A stretch of 64,000 bases of DNA from Flagellimonas hadalis. Lineage in GTDB: Bacteria > Bacteroidota > Bacteroidia > Flavobacteriales > Flavobacteriaceae. The stretch is taken from positions 1 to 64,000 of the forward strand of contig NZ_VNIK02000008.1 of NCBI RefSeq assembly GCF_007785775.2, read 5' to 3'. A program made the translations under genes and the position numbers. A model generated the notes under the pieces. That model saw only the letters and a list, made by a program, of their open reading frames with translations. It did not search any database and had not been told where the DNA came from. Shown piece by piece: positions 32,538 to 41,399 of this stretch (its first letter is position 1; the number at the start of each line of letters is the position of its first letter).

Positions 32538-33592
32538 CTCTTCTGCTCCTTGTTGAAATACACCAGATAATAGTACATCTGTCGCTCCTCGTCCCAGCCC
32601 TTTTCCACAAACTTTTCGGCGGATTCAGGGTTGATGAAATCCAGTTTTATCTGGATATTGGTGTCGAGGTTGATGACATTCTTTATTTTTTTCCGGGCAT
32701 CTGAAACGGCCTTGTTGGCGATGTCAAAATTTGAGACGTCCTCAATGCTGTACTTTGGCCCCTTTTCCACTTTGTAATGCTTGAACTCGGGAATCAGTTC
32801 CGGGTTTTCCATCACTTCGTTCAAAAAGGCGGTCTCTTCAAAGGCATCGTTTTTGGCAAAATGGTTCACCGCCCGGTTCATGAAAAGGACCTCTTGCTGC
32901 TTGTCCTCAGCCGGAAGAACCACGTCCTTGGCAAAGTTCTGGCAGAATTTCAGGTAGTTTTTGGTGTAGAAATTCTCGTCGGTCAATGGGACCAAACCTA
33001 AAAAATTCTCCAGCCAATATTTGGCATCATAGCGGTTACTGTCCACGGATAGGACTTTGTACCCTTCTTCCTTGTCCACATTGAAAACGATACAGCCCTT
33101 GTCCAACTTGTTGATGTTGATGCCCTGTTTGATAAGGATCTCCAAGTTTTGCTCCTTTTCCCGGAACTGAAGGAAATCATGCTTCAACTCACTTTTAAAA
33201 ATGCCCACGGCATCCGTTTTTTTGTTGTCGATGACCATGTCCGAAAAATGGACGACATATACCTCCCCACTTTTAATGTGCGGGTGGTTGGATTGGTCAA
33301 AAAGGTGCTGGGTTATTTTTTTGGAAACCTGGTGCCCGTTCGTTGGATTTTCAAACAGTTCCGAAACGGATTTGAACACTTCGTTGAACTCCAGGTCCAC
33401 TTCATGCGCAAACCTGAAGTAGTTCTCTTCCTTTTCCCGAAACGGCCTAAAGAAATACTCCTTTAGCAAACCGGCCATCTCATCGTTGAGCAAAAAAGGC
33501 TCGGCGGACATAAAAGCAGCTTCATTTTTGCTCTTGTTGCCCACGCGGTGGAGCGAGATGCTTTCAATCTGGGCGGTATATAGGTTCAGCAT
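32534..33592 (-). CDS. Nucleoid-associated protein, NdpA family
   Basis: The 352-aa protein matches the 37-kDa nucleoid-associated family: opening YTAQIESISLHRVGNKS, a middle SGEVYVVHFSDMVIDNKKTDAVGIFK, CIVFNVDKEEGYKVLSVD and YDAKYWLENFLGL. The C-terminal part has LDTNIQIKLDF and the terminal strand MYYYLVYFN. Family members (E. coli YejK) bind the nucleoid and DNA, with unclear role. It is full length. The pRiA4b-ORF3-like gene lies 38 bases upstream on the same strand. Confidence 0.9.
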   Translation of the reverse strand: MLNLYTAQIESISLHRVGNKSKNEAAFMSAEPFLLNDEMAGLLKEYFFRPFREKEENYFRFAHEVDLEFNEVFKSVSELFENPTNGHQVSKKITQHLFDQSNHPHIKSGEVYVVHFSDMVIDNKKTDAVGIFKSELKHDFLQFREKEQNLEILIKQGININKLDKGCIVFNVDKEEGYKVLSVDSNRYDAKYWLENFLGLVPLTDENFYTKNYLKFCQNFAKDVVLPAEDKQQEVLFMNRAVNHFAKNDAFEETAFLNEVMENPELIPEFKHYKVEKGPKYSIEDVSNFDIANKAVSDARKKIKNVINLDTNIQIKLDFINPESAEKFVEKGWDEERQMYYYLVYFNKEQKS

Positions 33593-33630
33593 ATTTTTGG
33601 GTAAAGTGTTATAGGTTAAAGTAAGGAGGG

Positions 33631-34146
33631 CTAGTTCCAGTTTTCGTCAAAATCCATATCGTCATAGCTGTCGAGGAAATCATCGTCGTCACCAAAGCTG
33701 TCCTCCAGATCACCTTCCTCTGCTTCAAATTTTTTCTCCGGTGGGGAGTCCGGTAGTTCCCCGAAACTGAACAATAGACTGGGGTAAATTCTTCCGTCTT
33801 GATTTTCAACCACGTCGGCCAGTTCTACAAAGAAGGTCCACATGTTGAAAAAATCATACACATAGATCATTTTTGGGCTCTGTTCCGACAGTACGTCGTC
33901 CAAGGTGGTCTCGTTCATCAACCGGATATCGGAACCATTGTCGCTCATATCGAAGAGTGCAATTTCCTCATCTTGGTTCCAGTCCTCGTCGCAGGTATAG
34001 AAGGAGGCCATTTCACCTCCTTCAAATCCAAAGGCCTGGGTTATGGCATTGTGGAAATCTTCCAGTGTATCGTTTTCGTCAATTTCGATATCCCGAAAGA
34101 TATCTTCCTCAGCATCAAGTATTATCCTGATTTTATAGATCATCAA
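33631..34146 (-). CDS. Plasmid pRiA4b ORF-3-like protein
   Basis: The 171-aa protein starts IYKIRIILDAEEDIFRDIEI, then DTLEDFHNAITQAFGF and MIYVYDFFNMWTFFVELADV, the layout of the pRiA4b ORF-3 family (sometimes an IS1096 passenger). The last 40 residues are almost entirely Asp/Glu with Ser and Phe and are probably disordered. In Bacteroidota the family is chromosomal and conserved, so mobility is not implied. Function is unknown. Translation starts at 34146 or one codon later (double Met). Confidence 0.85.
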   Translation of the reverse strand: MMIYKIRIILDAEEDIFRDIEIDENDTLEDFHNAITQAFGFEGGEMASFYTCDEDWNQDEEIALFDMSDNGSDIRLMNETTLDDVLSEQSPKMIYVYDFFNMWTFFVELADVVENQDGRIYPSLLFSFGELPDSPPEKKFEAEEGDLEDSFGDDDDFLDSYDDMDFDENWN

Positions 34147-34185
34147 ACAAAATTAAAATGTGTGCAAAGTTACAATAAATACCCC

Positions 34186-35199
34186 TTATTTGGTGAACCG
34201 GTGCAAGGTAAAGGTCATGGCGGCCAAAAGGAAAAAAGCTCCAATTTGGTGCGCAATGCCTAGCCACAGAGGAACGGCGTAGATCAATGTCAGTACGCCC
34301 AGTACAAATTGTAGGAATACCAATCCCAATAGAGTTTTGAGGCCGTTTTCCTGTATGGGTGTCCGTTCCACTTTGCGGGTGCTGAACCATATCCAAAGGA
34401 TAAAGCCCACTACAATATAGGCCAGATAACGGTGCACGAACTGCACCCCGCTCTTTCCTTCATAAAAGTTTTTGATGACGGGCTGGTGCTCTATGTACAC
34501 GGTTTCGTGCATCAATTTTCCTTCGTTCATCAGGGGCCAGTGGTTGTGGATGAACCCGGCATCCAGACCGGCCACAAAGGCGCCCCAGATGATCTGGAGC
34601 AAGAGAACGGCCAGCCCCGCCCTGATGAGGTTCCTGATTTTTGTATTGACTTCTTTTTTGTTGGGATATATCAAATCCAAGGCCACCCAAAGGCTATAGG
34701 CAAAGGTGATGAAGGCCGTGGTCAAATGGGCGGCAAGCCGGAAATGGGACACATCCGGACGGTCAACGAGGCCGCTTTTGACCATGTACCAGCCCAAAAA
34801 TCCTTGAAAGCCTCCCAAAAAAAGCAGGACAAGACATTTTTTGATAGTGGGCCTGTCCAATTTTTTGGTAAAAAGAAAGTATAGGAAGGGCAGGATAAAA
34901 ACGACTCCAATAAATCGCCCAATAAATCGATGCAACCACTCCCAAAAATAAATATCCTTAAAATCCTCTAGATCAAAATGGGAGTTGAGTTTTTGATACT
35001 CAGGGTATTGTTTGTAAAGTTCAAAAGCCTCTTCCCAAGCCTGCTCGTTCATCGGAGGCAAGGTCCCGTGGATCAATTTGTAATCGGAAATGGAAAGTCC
35101 GGAATGGGTGAGCCGGGTAATGCCACCGACGAGGACCATTACAAAAATGAGGGCACAGCCCGTCAATAGCCAATAAACTACAGCTTTGTTATTTTTCAT
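34186..35199 (-). CDS. ctaA: Heme A synthase (COX15/CtaA)
   Basis: The 337-aa membrane protein has about eight helices and oxidises heme O to heme A for cytochrome oxidase. Motifs are MVLVGGITRLTHSGLSISDYK at helix 1, EWLHRFIGRFIG with a heme-ligand His, FHLAAHLTTAF-like RLAAHLTTAFITF, FVHRYLAYIVV and GIAHQIGAFFLLA. The length suits the proteobacterial/mitochondrial-type two-half fold. It overlaps cca by four bases (ATGA-type), so the two are translationally coupled. No cytochrome oxidase gene lies nearby. Confidence 0.95.
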   Translation of the reverse strand: MKNNKAVVYWLLTGCALIFVMVLVGGITRLTHSGLSISDYKLIHGTLPPMNEQAWEEAFELYKQYPEYQKLNSHFDLEDFKDIYFWEWLHRFIGRFIGVVFILPFLYFLFTKKLDRPTIKKCLVLLFLGGFQGFLGWYMVKSGLVDRPDVSHFRLAAHLTTAFITFAYSLWVALDLIYPNKKEVNTKIRNLIRAGLAVLLLQIIWGAFVAGLDAGFIHNHWPLMNEGKLMHETVYIEHQPVIKNFYEGKSGVQFVHRYLAYIVVGFILWIWFSTRKVERTPIQENGLKTLLGLVFLQFVLGVLTLIYAVPLWLGIAHQIGAFFLLAAMTFTLHRFTK

Positions 35200-36626
35200 T
35201 CCGTATGGACTTTTAGGTTCATTTCTTTGCCCTTTTCCAGCATAAATTGGTAAGCGGCATCATATTCGTTGGGAATTTCACCTTCCAGAATGGCCTCTTT
35301 TATGGCATCCTTTATAATCCCGATTTCCTTGGAAGGTTTTAGATTGAAGGTTTGCATGATCTCCTCACCGGAAACAGGGGGCTGAAAGTTGCGCACGTGG
35401 TCCCTTTCCTCGACCTCCACTATTTTTTGGCGTACAATCTGGAAATTGTTCTTGTACTTTTTCTGTTTTTTGGGGTTTTTGGTGGTGATGTCCGCTTCGC
35501 AAAGGGTCATGAGGTCGTCCACGTGGTCCCCGGCATCAAAGACCAAACGACGGACGGCTGAATCGGTGACATGGTCCTCGGCCAAGATGATGGGGCGTGA
35601 ACTCATCAGCACCATTTGTTGCACGAACTTCATTTTCTCGTTCAAGGGCATCTTGAGTCGTTTGAACAGTTTGTACACCATTTTGGATCCCACAAACTCA
35701 TGTCCGTGGAAGGTCCACCCGATTTTTTTGTGGAACTTTTTGGTAGGGGCCTTGCCTATGTCGTGAAGCAGGGCGGCCCACCGCAACCAAAGGTTGTCCG
35801 TGGTTTCGGCAATGTTGTCCACCACTTCCAGGGTATGCCAAAAATTGTCCTTGTGTCGTTGACCCTCCACCTCTTCAATACCCTGAAGGGCAGTGAGTTC
35901 GGGTAGGATATAGGGTAAAAGCTCTGTTTGGAGCATCAACTTGAACCCAACGGATGGCTTGCGGGCCATCGTTATTTTGTGCAATTCATCCACAATACGT
36001 TCCTTGGAAACGATTTTGATACGGTCCTTGTTTTCCGTGATGGCCTGAAGCGATTTCAGTTCAATGCTAAAACCCAATTGGGTGGCAAAACGGATGGCGC
36101 GCATCATGCGCAGCGGGTCGTCGGAATAGGTGATGCCTGGCTCCAGTGGGGTCCTGATGGTTTTTTTGTCCAAGTCGGACAATCCATCAAAAGGATCCAA
36201 AAGTCGTCCAAAGCTGTCCTTGTTCAGCGACAGGGCTATGGCGTTGATGGTAAAATCCCTTCTGTTTTGGTCATCTTCCAAGGTACCGTCCTCCACAATG
36301 GGTTTTCGGCTGTCCCGTTGGTAACTTTCCTTTCGCGCGCCCACAAACTCGAGTTCCATGCCCTGATGTTTGATCATGGCCGTACCAAAATTCTTGAACA
36401 CGGAGACCTCAGGTTTTCCCTTGAGTTTGGAAGCCACTTTTTGGGCGAGTTCAATTCCGCTCCCAATGGCCACAATGTCTATGTCCTTCGGAGTGTTTCG
36501 TTGTAAAAAGTAATCACGTACATAGCCGCCGATCACATAGGAGTCGATGCCCAGTTCATCAGCGGTTGAACCGATCAGCTCAAAAATGGGATGTTGTATG
36601 GCTTCTGTATGGAATTCCTTCGTCAT
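35196..36626 (-). CDS. cca: CCA tRNA nucleotidyltransferase with HD domain
   Basis: The 476-aa protein belongs to class II polymerases that build or repair the tRNA 3' CCA end. The active site is IGGYVRDYFLQRN and KDIDIVAIG (about 32-54). FTINAIALSLN, DPLRMMRAIRFA and ERIVDELHKI follow. An HD phosphohydrolase domain (HTLEVVDNIAET and LHDIGKAPTKK) occupies the second half. Whether it adds CCA or poly(A) cannot be decided from sequence alone. It sits one base from tsaC-type and overlaps ctaA in a minus-strand operon that includes two tRNA-maturation genes. Confidence 0.94.
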   Translation of the reverse strand: MTKEFHTEAIQHPIFELIGSTADELGIDSYVIGGYVRDYFLQRNTPKDIDIVAIGSGIELAQKVASKLKGKPEVSVFKNFGTAMIKHQGMELEFVGARKESYQRDSRKPIVEDGTLEDDQNRRDFTINAIALSLNKDSFGRLLDPFDGLSDLDKKTIRTPLEPGITYSDDPLRMMRAIRFATQLGFSIELKSLQAITENKDRIKIVSKERIVDELHKITMARKPSVGFKLMLQTELLPYILPELTALQGIEEVEGQRHKDNFWHTLEVVDNIAETTDNLWLRWAALLHDIGKAPTKKFHKKIGWTFHGHEFVGSKMVYKLFKRLKMPLNEKMKFVQQMVLMSSRPIILAEDHVTDSAVRRLVFDAGDHVDDLMTLCEADITTKNPKKQKKYKNNFQIVRQKIVEVEERDHVRNFQPPVSGEEIMQTFNLKPSKEIGIIKDAIKEAILEGEIPNEYDAAYQFMLEKGKEMNLKVHTE

Positions 36627-36627
36627 T

Positions 36628-37188
36628 CTATTCCCGGATTACCTTCACCTGGCCGTCATTGCTCAATTTGATGATGGAGGAAGGGGAAGGGTTTTTGTTT
36701 TCGTCCGGCAAATTTACCACATAGTCCACTCCTTTTAAAATTTCCGGGGCTATATCCTTGAAACGTTTTGGTGTTGGCTCTCCGGAGATGTTGGCCGAGG
36801 TGGAAACAATGGGTTTTCCAAATTTGTTGATGAGGTACTGGCAGAATTTGTCCGACGCGACCCGGATGGCCAGTGTGTTGTCTTCTGCAACGAGATTTGG
36901 GGCCACGCCCTTCGGTTCGTCAAAGACGATGGTGGTGGGCTTGGTGGCCAGGTCCATGATGTCGTAGGCCACTTCGGGCACCTGTTTCACATGGCGTTCC
37001 AGCATCGCTTGGTTGGCCACGAGGCAGATCAGGGCCTTGCTGTCCGCCCTTTTTTTGAGGGCATATACTTTTTTAACGGCTTCGGGGTCAGAGGCATCAC
37101 AGCCAATGCCCCACACGGTATCGGTAGGGTAGAGGATAAGGCCCGCTTCTTTCAGCACTTTGATGCAGTTGTTGATTTCTTCGGTCAT
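36628..37188 (-). CDS. tsaC: L-threonylcarbamoyladenylate synthase (Sua5/YrdC)
   Basis: The 186-aa enzyme makes threonylcarbamoyl-AMP from Thr, bicarbonate and ATP, the first step of t6A37 tRNA modification. The pattern KEAGLILYPTDTVWGIGCDA with KKVYALKKRADSKALICLV forms the substrate pocket, and TKPTTIVF, LAIRVASDKF and VSTSANISGEPTP follow. It lacks the C-terminal Sua5 domain, as in TsaC. It lies 12 bases after the glycosyltransferase gene and one base before cca. Confidence 0.95.
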   Translation of the reverse strand: MTEEINNCIKVLKEAGLILYPTDTVWGIGCDASDPEAVKKVYALKKRADSKALICLVANQAMLERHVKQVPEVAYDIMDLATKPTTIVFDEPKGVAPNLVAEDNTLAIRVASDKFCQYLINKFGKPIVSTSANISGEPTPKRFKDIAPEILKGVDYVVNLPDENKNPSPSSIIKLSNDGQVKVIRE

Positions 37189-37200
37189 TGGATGAAAATT

Positions 37201-38271
37201 CTAATTGCTTTCCAAAAAGGTGATATATCGGTTTTTCTGCTCCAAAAAATCCCACTTTTTGGAAACGTATTCTTTTTTGTCGCTTTTTCCGGTACGTATG
37301 CTTTCAAAAACTTCGGATAGTCCATCGGCACCTGTGTAAAAAAGGGAGTGGGATTCCATATCCGGGATATGTTCAAGTCCGGTAGGGGAAATCAGGTTTT
37401 TTCGGTATCCGAATGCCTGATTGTAGCACCCCATGATCTTGTATTTGGCATAATTGTCCCCAACGGAATCCAAGGGAATCAATATATAGTCCGATTTTTG
37501 GATGTAATCGTGGAACGTGTCGTTGTCCAGAAAAGCATCAAACGTGATAAAATTATCTTGAAGACCAAGGATTTTGATATGGTCCAAAAATTCTTGGCTT
37601 TTTGGATCGTTGGCATTGGTGCTGCCCAATATCAGGATCTTTAAGTTGGATTTTGTCAAAGTCTTTCGAAGTGCCTCTACCACCAAAAAATAGTCCCTCC
37701 GGCCAAAATCCAGTTTCCCGGGAATACTGATCCAGACCTCTCCTTCTGGTTTTGAAGGAGCGGTACTGTCATATTCTGGGAAGAAAATGGGGTAAAAAGC
37801 TTCCAGTTGAAGGGAACTGTCCTCCAACTTGACGGAATCCAGCAAAAAATCATTCAGCACGAAGAATTTCTTTATGGCCTTGTTGATGAGTTTTTGGGAA
37901 AAACTGTGGTTTGCTTTTTTCAAGTTGTGGAGAATCCCGAAAAGTTTTGTTTTTCGTTTCAACAAATGGCTCAGCAAGATGACTTCCAATCGGGAACTCG
38001 CCGTGTTGAAGATGAGCGTTTCCACCTTTTTCTTTCCCAAGAACCTGCTCAGACCAAAAACAAAGGCAATACGCTTGAACAGATTTTTTTGTGATGAACG
38101 TTGGAAAATGACGACTTCTTCCGCAAGGTGAATATACTCGGAAGCCCTTTCATGGATCTGTTCGCTGATGATGAGGGTTACCGAATGTCCTGAATCCGTC
38201 AAAAACCTGATCTGCGAGTACAGGCATTCGTCATGATAGGAGTTGAACTCGACAAGGGCTACTTTTCCCAT
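37201..38271 (-). CDS. Probable glycosyltransferase (GT-B-like)
   Basis: The 356-aa protein starts MGKVALVEFNSYHDECLYSQIRFL and has two Rossmann-like halves: SVTLIISEQ and FNTASSRLEVILLSHLLKR in the first, and EVWISIPGKLDFGRRDYFLVVEAL, LKILILGS and FITFDAFLDNDTFHDYIQKSDYILIPLD in the second. The latter resembles the sugar-nucleotide site of family-4-type enzymes, though the usual EGFP motif is missing. The start at 38271 is set by the -7 box at 38305-38312. It leads the operon into tsaC-cca-ctaA and faces the GT2 gene at 38348, which suggests glycan assembly. Confidence 0.82.
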   Translation of the reverse strand: MGKVALVEFNSYHDECLYSQIRFLTDSGHSVTLIISEQIHERASEYIHLAEEVVIFQRSSQKNLFKRIAFVFGLSRFLGKKKVETLIFNTASSRLEVILLSHLLKRKTKLFGILHNLKKANHSFSQKLINKAIKKFFVLNDFLLDSVKLEDSSLQLEAFYPIFFPEYDSTAPSKPEGEVWISIPGKLDFGRRDYFLVVEALRKTLTKSNLKILILGSTNANDPKSQEFLDHIKILGLQDNFITFDAFLDNDTFHDYIQKSDYILIPLDSVGDNYAKYKIMGCYNQAFGYRKNLISPTGLEHIPDMESHSLFYTGADGLSEVFESIRTGKSDKKEYVSKKWDFLEQKNRYITFLESN

Positions 38272-38304
38272 GGACAGGTTTTTTGAAAAGACAGTACTTT
38301 TTTG

Positions 38305-38312
38305 CAAAGTTA
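38305..38312 (-). promoter_or_regulatory. -7 box of the glycosyltransferase-tsaC-cca-ctaA operon
   Basis: TAACTTTG on the minus strand is an exact match about 34 bases before the ATG at 38271. The alternative start at 38307 would lie inside the box. Confidence 0.55.
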
Positions 38313-38334
38313 TCTTTTAAATTACAGACTTTAC

Positions 38335-38342
38335 TATTTTTG
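38335..38342 (+). promoter_or_regulatory. -7 box five bases before a start codon
   Basis: TATTTTTG ends at 38342 and the ATG is at 38348. A transcript starting seven bases after the box would begin at or just inside the start codon, so the message is probably leaderless. Confidence 0.5.
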
Positions 38343-38347
38343 CCTGA

Positions 38348-39181
38348 ATGAGCCACGAAGAACGCGAAGTACCGAAAATATCCGTAATAGTGAGCACCTA
38401 CAATGCCGAGGAGTGGCTGGAAAAGGTGCTTTGGGGCTTCAATTGTCAGATTTTCAAGGACTTTGAGGTGGTGATTGCGGACGACGGCTCGGGACCCAAG
38501 ACCAAGGAACTTCTGGAGGAACTTTCTGAAAAGGTGTTCTACAACATTGTGCATGTGTGGCAGGAGGATGATGGGTTCCAGAAATCAAGGATCTTGAACA
38601 AGGCCGTGGAGGCCTGTAATGCGGAATACATCATCATGACGGATGGGGACTGTATTCCCCGGGAGGATTTTGTGGAGGTACATTACATCAATAAGGAACC
38701 CGGATATTTTATCTCGGGCGGTTACTACATGCTGCCGATGAACATTTCCAAAATGATCACTTTGGACGATATTGAAAAGCAAAATTGCTTCAACATCCAT
38801 TGGCTGATGGACAAGGGCATTCCAAAAACGTTCAAGAACAACAAGCTCACTGCGAGCGGTTTCATTTCAAAATTGCTGAACACCTTCACCCCGACCAATG
38901 CCAGTTGGAACGGCCACAATTCATCGGGATGGAAAAAGGATATCCTCAATGTGAACGGTTTTGATGAGCGTATGCAATATGGCGGTCAGGACCGGGAATT
39001 GGGCGAACGCCTCTTCAATTTTGGGATAAAGTCAAAGCAACTGCGCTACAGTGCGGTCTGTGTGCATCTAGATCATAAAAGGGGCTATAAGACACCGGAG
39101 TCCATCGCCAAAAATCAAGCCATACGAAAGGAAACAAGGTCCAAAAAAGCGGTCTGGACGCATTACGGCATTACCAAATAG
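38348..39181 (+). CDS. Family 2 glycosyltransferase with galactosyltransferase-type C-terminus
   Basis: The 277-aa enzyme has the GT-A fold: KISVIVSTYNAEEWL, VVIADDGSG, MTDGDCIPREDF (DxD-type metal site) and a second conserved block ASWNGHNSSGWKKDILNVNGFDERMQYGGQDRELGERL, as in the C-terminal half of polysaccharide-modifying galactosyl- or N-acetylgalactosaminyltransferases. It is cytoplasmic or membrane-peripheral. Donor and acceptor are unknown. Its end overlaps the convergent GT2 gene by 19 bases. Start at 38348, five bases after a -7 box. Confidence 0.92.
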   Translation: MSHEEREVPKISVIVSTYNAEEWLEKVLWGFNCQIFKDFEVVIADDGSGPKTKELLEELSEKVFYNIVHVWQEDDGFQKSRILNKAVEACNAEYIIMTDGDCIPREDFVEVHYINKEPGYFISGGYYMLPMNISKMITLDDIEKQNCFNIHWLMDKGIPKTFKNNKLTASGFISKLLNTFTPTNASWNGHNSSGWKKDILNVNGFDERMQYGGQDRELGERLFNFGIKSKQLRYSAVCVHLDHKRGYKTPESIAKNQAIRKETRSKKAVWTHYGITK

Positions 39182-39966
39182 TAGGCCAGCTCGTTCTTTT
39201 TTTCCAGTCTTTTCAACTCCCTGAACCTTTCCAGAACACCAAGTGCATTGAGATAACAAATGGTGATTCCCTTTTTGCCGTCCAAAAAGCCCAACCTGAT
39301 CACGTAGTGGTTGAAGAATTTCCACAATGGTTTTACCGTCATCAATAGGTAATTGAAATGTTTTTCCTTGTAAAAATCCTCTTTGGCCTTCAATTGACCG
39401 TATTTCAGCATCTTGCCTTTGTAGTCCTCGTAGTTCTTATAACAGTAGTGGGTCAGTCGTTGTTTGAGGATACCAGAACTTCCCTCTACCTCAAGGGTCT
39501 CGTGCACCAACTTTTTATCCGTGAACTGCACCTTGCTTTTTCGGAAAAGTCTATGGTTTTTATCGGTCTGCCAACCACTGAAATGCAACGGTTCATTTTG
39601 GAACATAAACTTGCGATAGAACCAATAGGCCTCTTGGGCATTGGGTTTGTTTATGGTCTCGATGATTTCTTTTTGGAGCTTTTCAGTGACCACTTCGTCC
39701 GCATCCAGGAACAGGACCCAATCATGGGTCGCTTGCTTGAGGGTAAACGATTTTTGTGCGGTAAAATTTTCAAACGGATTTTGGATGACAGTCACTTTGG
39801 GGTGGTTCACCAAATATTCGTAGGTTCCATCCGTACTATAGGAATCCACAACAAGAATCTCATCAGCAAAGCAAACGGAATCTATACATTTTTCAATGTA
39901 GCCCATTTCGTTGTAAGTAATGATGAGTGCTGATAATTTTTGCTTTGGGGCGCTCAATCCAGCCAT
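39163..39966 (-). CDS. Family 2 glycosyltransferase, lipopolysaccharide-core (WaaE/KdtX) type
   Basis: The 267-aa enzyme has the GT-A opening KLSALIITYNEMGYIEKCIDSV, ILVVDSYSTDGT, the DxD site in VLFLDADEVVTE and the family block HRLFRKSKVQFTDKKLVHE. The C-terminal third is aromatic and basic (KPLWKFFNHYVIRLGFLDGKKG), the part that contacts lipid in WaaE-type enzymes. It probably adds a sugar to lipid A core or an O-glycan; this is inference from family. It converges on the GT2 gene at 38348 with a 19-base overlap. Confidence 0.92.
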   Translation of the reverse strand: MAGLSAPKQKLSALIITYNEMGYIEKCIDSVCFADEILVVDSYSTDGTYEYLVNHPKVTVIQNPFENFTAQKSFTLKQATHDWVLFLDADEVVTEKLQKEIIETINKPNAQEAYWFYRKFMFQNEPLHFSGWQTDKNHRLFRKSKVQFTDKKLVHETLEVEGSSGILKQRLTHYCYKNYEDYKGKMLKYGQLKAKEDFYKEKHFNYLLMTVKPLWKFFNHYVIRLGFLDGKKGITICYLNALGVLERFRELKRLEKKNELAYYLVMP

Positions 39967-40191
39967 ATTATTGGTATGGGGTTAATGGTTTACAAATCTA
40001 TAACAAAAAAAGAGGAGGAAAATTGTTTTTCCGTTTCTTTTTCTTACAACAACTGACTGCTTGAATCCCCTACCATTGTTGTTCCAATAAGGGTTCTTTG
40101 CAATGCAGTTTCTTTCCTTTAGATAGGCCCCCGCAGTGATGGTTGCGTAAGGATGTGGTTTTTTTGTCCTATTGTAGATGTGGGAAAGTTC

Positions 40192-41301
40192 TCAGGGCAG
40201 TAGTTTCCTTGTTTTGGCCAGAGCGGCACCGATCACTTGGTGCATGTCATAGTATCTGTACTCTGCCAATCGGCCCCCAAAAATTGTCGTTGTCTCCTGC
40301 TCAGCCATTTTTTTGTACGTATTGAACAGATCGGTGTTCTTGGCATCGTTGATGGGATAGTAAGGTTCATTGTCCGAAGAGGCCTCCAGCGGGTATTCTT
40401 TGGTGATCACCGAAGCCTTTTGCTTGCCAAACTCAAAATGCTTGTGTTCAATGATCCTCGTATAGGGGATGGAGGCTTCCGTATAGTTCACCACGGCGTT
40501 GCCCTGATAATTGTCCTGATCGAGGGTCGTGTGCTCAAAATGAAGGCTACGGTATTCCAGCTTGCCATGGCGATAATCAAAATATTCATCGATTTTTCCG
40601 GTAAACACTACTTGTTTGGCCAGGCTTTCCAATTTTTTTCGGTCCTTGAAAAAATCCACATTTGTTCGGCATTCAATGCCCTCCAGAAGACCTTCGGTCA
40701 ATTTGTTGTAACCACCAACGGGGATACCTTGGTGATCATCGTTGAAATAATTGTTGTCATACGTAAATCGTAAGGGCAACCTTTTGATGATGAAGGCCGG
40801 AAGCTCCGTTGCTTTTCTGCCCCACTGTTTTTCGGTATAGCCCTTGATCAATTTTTCATAGATGTCCTTGCCCACCAGCGAAAGCGCCTGTTCTTCCAAA
40901 TTGGACGGTATCTTGTCCTTGTATTCCTTCGTCTGTTCCGCTATGATGGCCTTGGCCTCATCTGGAGTGGAAATCCCCCACAATTGACGAAACGTGTTCA
41001 TGTTGAACGGGAGATTGTAGAGTTCACCTTTGTAGTTGGCCAACGGGGAGTTGGTATATCTGTTGAAGGGAACAAAACTGTTCACGTAGTCCCAAATAAA
41101 CTTGTCGTTGGTGTGGAAAATATGGGCCCCATACTTGTGTATGTTGATGCCGTCCACATCCTCACAGTAGGTATTGCCGCCAAGATGTTCCCTTTTATCG
41201 ATCACCAAACATTTTTTCCCCTTTTTGTGGGCTTCATGGGCAAAAACGGCACCATACAGTCCAGCACCTACAATCAGAAAATCATATTCGGGTTCACGCA
41301 T
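40192..41301 (-). CDS. glf: UDP-galactopyranose mutase
   Basis: The 369-aa flavoenzyme interconverts UDP-galactopyranose and UDP-galactofuranose. It begins YDFLIVGAGLYGAVFAHEA (FAD Rossmann), then VIDKREHLGGNTYCE, YGAHIFHT, PFNMNTFRQLWG and the C-terminal FGGRLAEYRYYDMHQVIGAAL. The start MREPEYDF at 41301 matches the family; a longer frame begins inside the divergent promoter region and adds a hydrophobic run with no homology. It is divergent from a galactofuranosyltransferase-like gene, so the pair probably supplies and uses galactofuranose for a surface glycan. 225 bases to the left (39967-40191) hold nothing recognisable. Confidence 0.96.
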   Translation of the reverse strand: MREPEYDFLIVGAGLYGAVFAHEAHKKGKKCLVIDKREHLGGNTYCEDVDGINIHKYGAHIFHTNDKFIWDYVNSFVPFNRYTNSPLANYKGELYNLPFNMNTFRQLWGISTPDEAKAIIAEQTKEYKDKIPSNLEEQALSLVGKDIYEKLIKGYTEKQWGRKATELPAFIIKRLPLRFTYDNNYFNDDHQGIPVGGYNKLTEGLLEGIECRTNVDFFKDRKKLESLAKQVVFTGKIDEYFDYRHGKLEYRSLHFEHTTLDQDNYQGNAVVNYTEASIPYTRIIEHKHFEFGKQKASVITKEYPLEASSDNEPYYPINDAKNTDLFNTYKKMAEQETTTIFGGRLAEYRYYDMHQVIGAALAKTRKLLP

Positions 41302-41375
41302 GTTGTCCACAATCTTTGGTTTATAATTTAAAGGCGATTGGTCGCAATTTATGGATTCGAGAAAATAAAAAAGGA

Positions 41376-41383
41376 TATTTTTG
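41376..41383 (+). promoter_or_regulatory. -7 box of the galactofuranosyltransferase-like gene
   Basis: TATTTTTG is an exact match ending 16 bases before the ATG at 41400. Confidence 0.5.
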
Positions 41384-41399
41384 AAAAAAACGGACCAAA

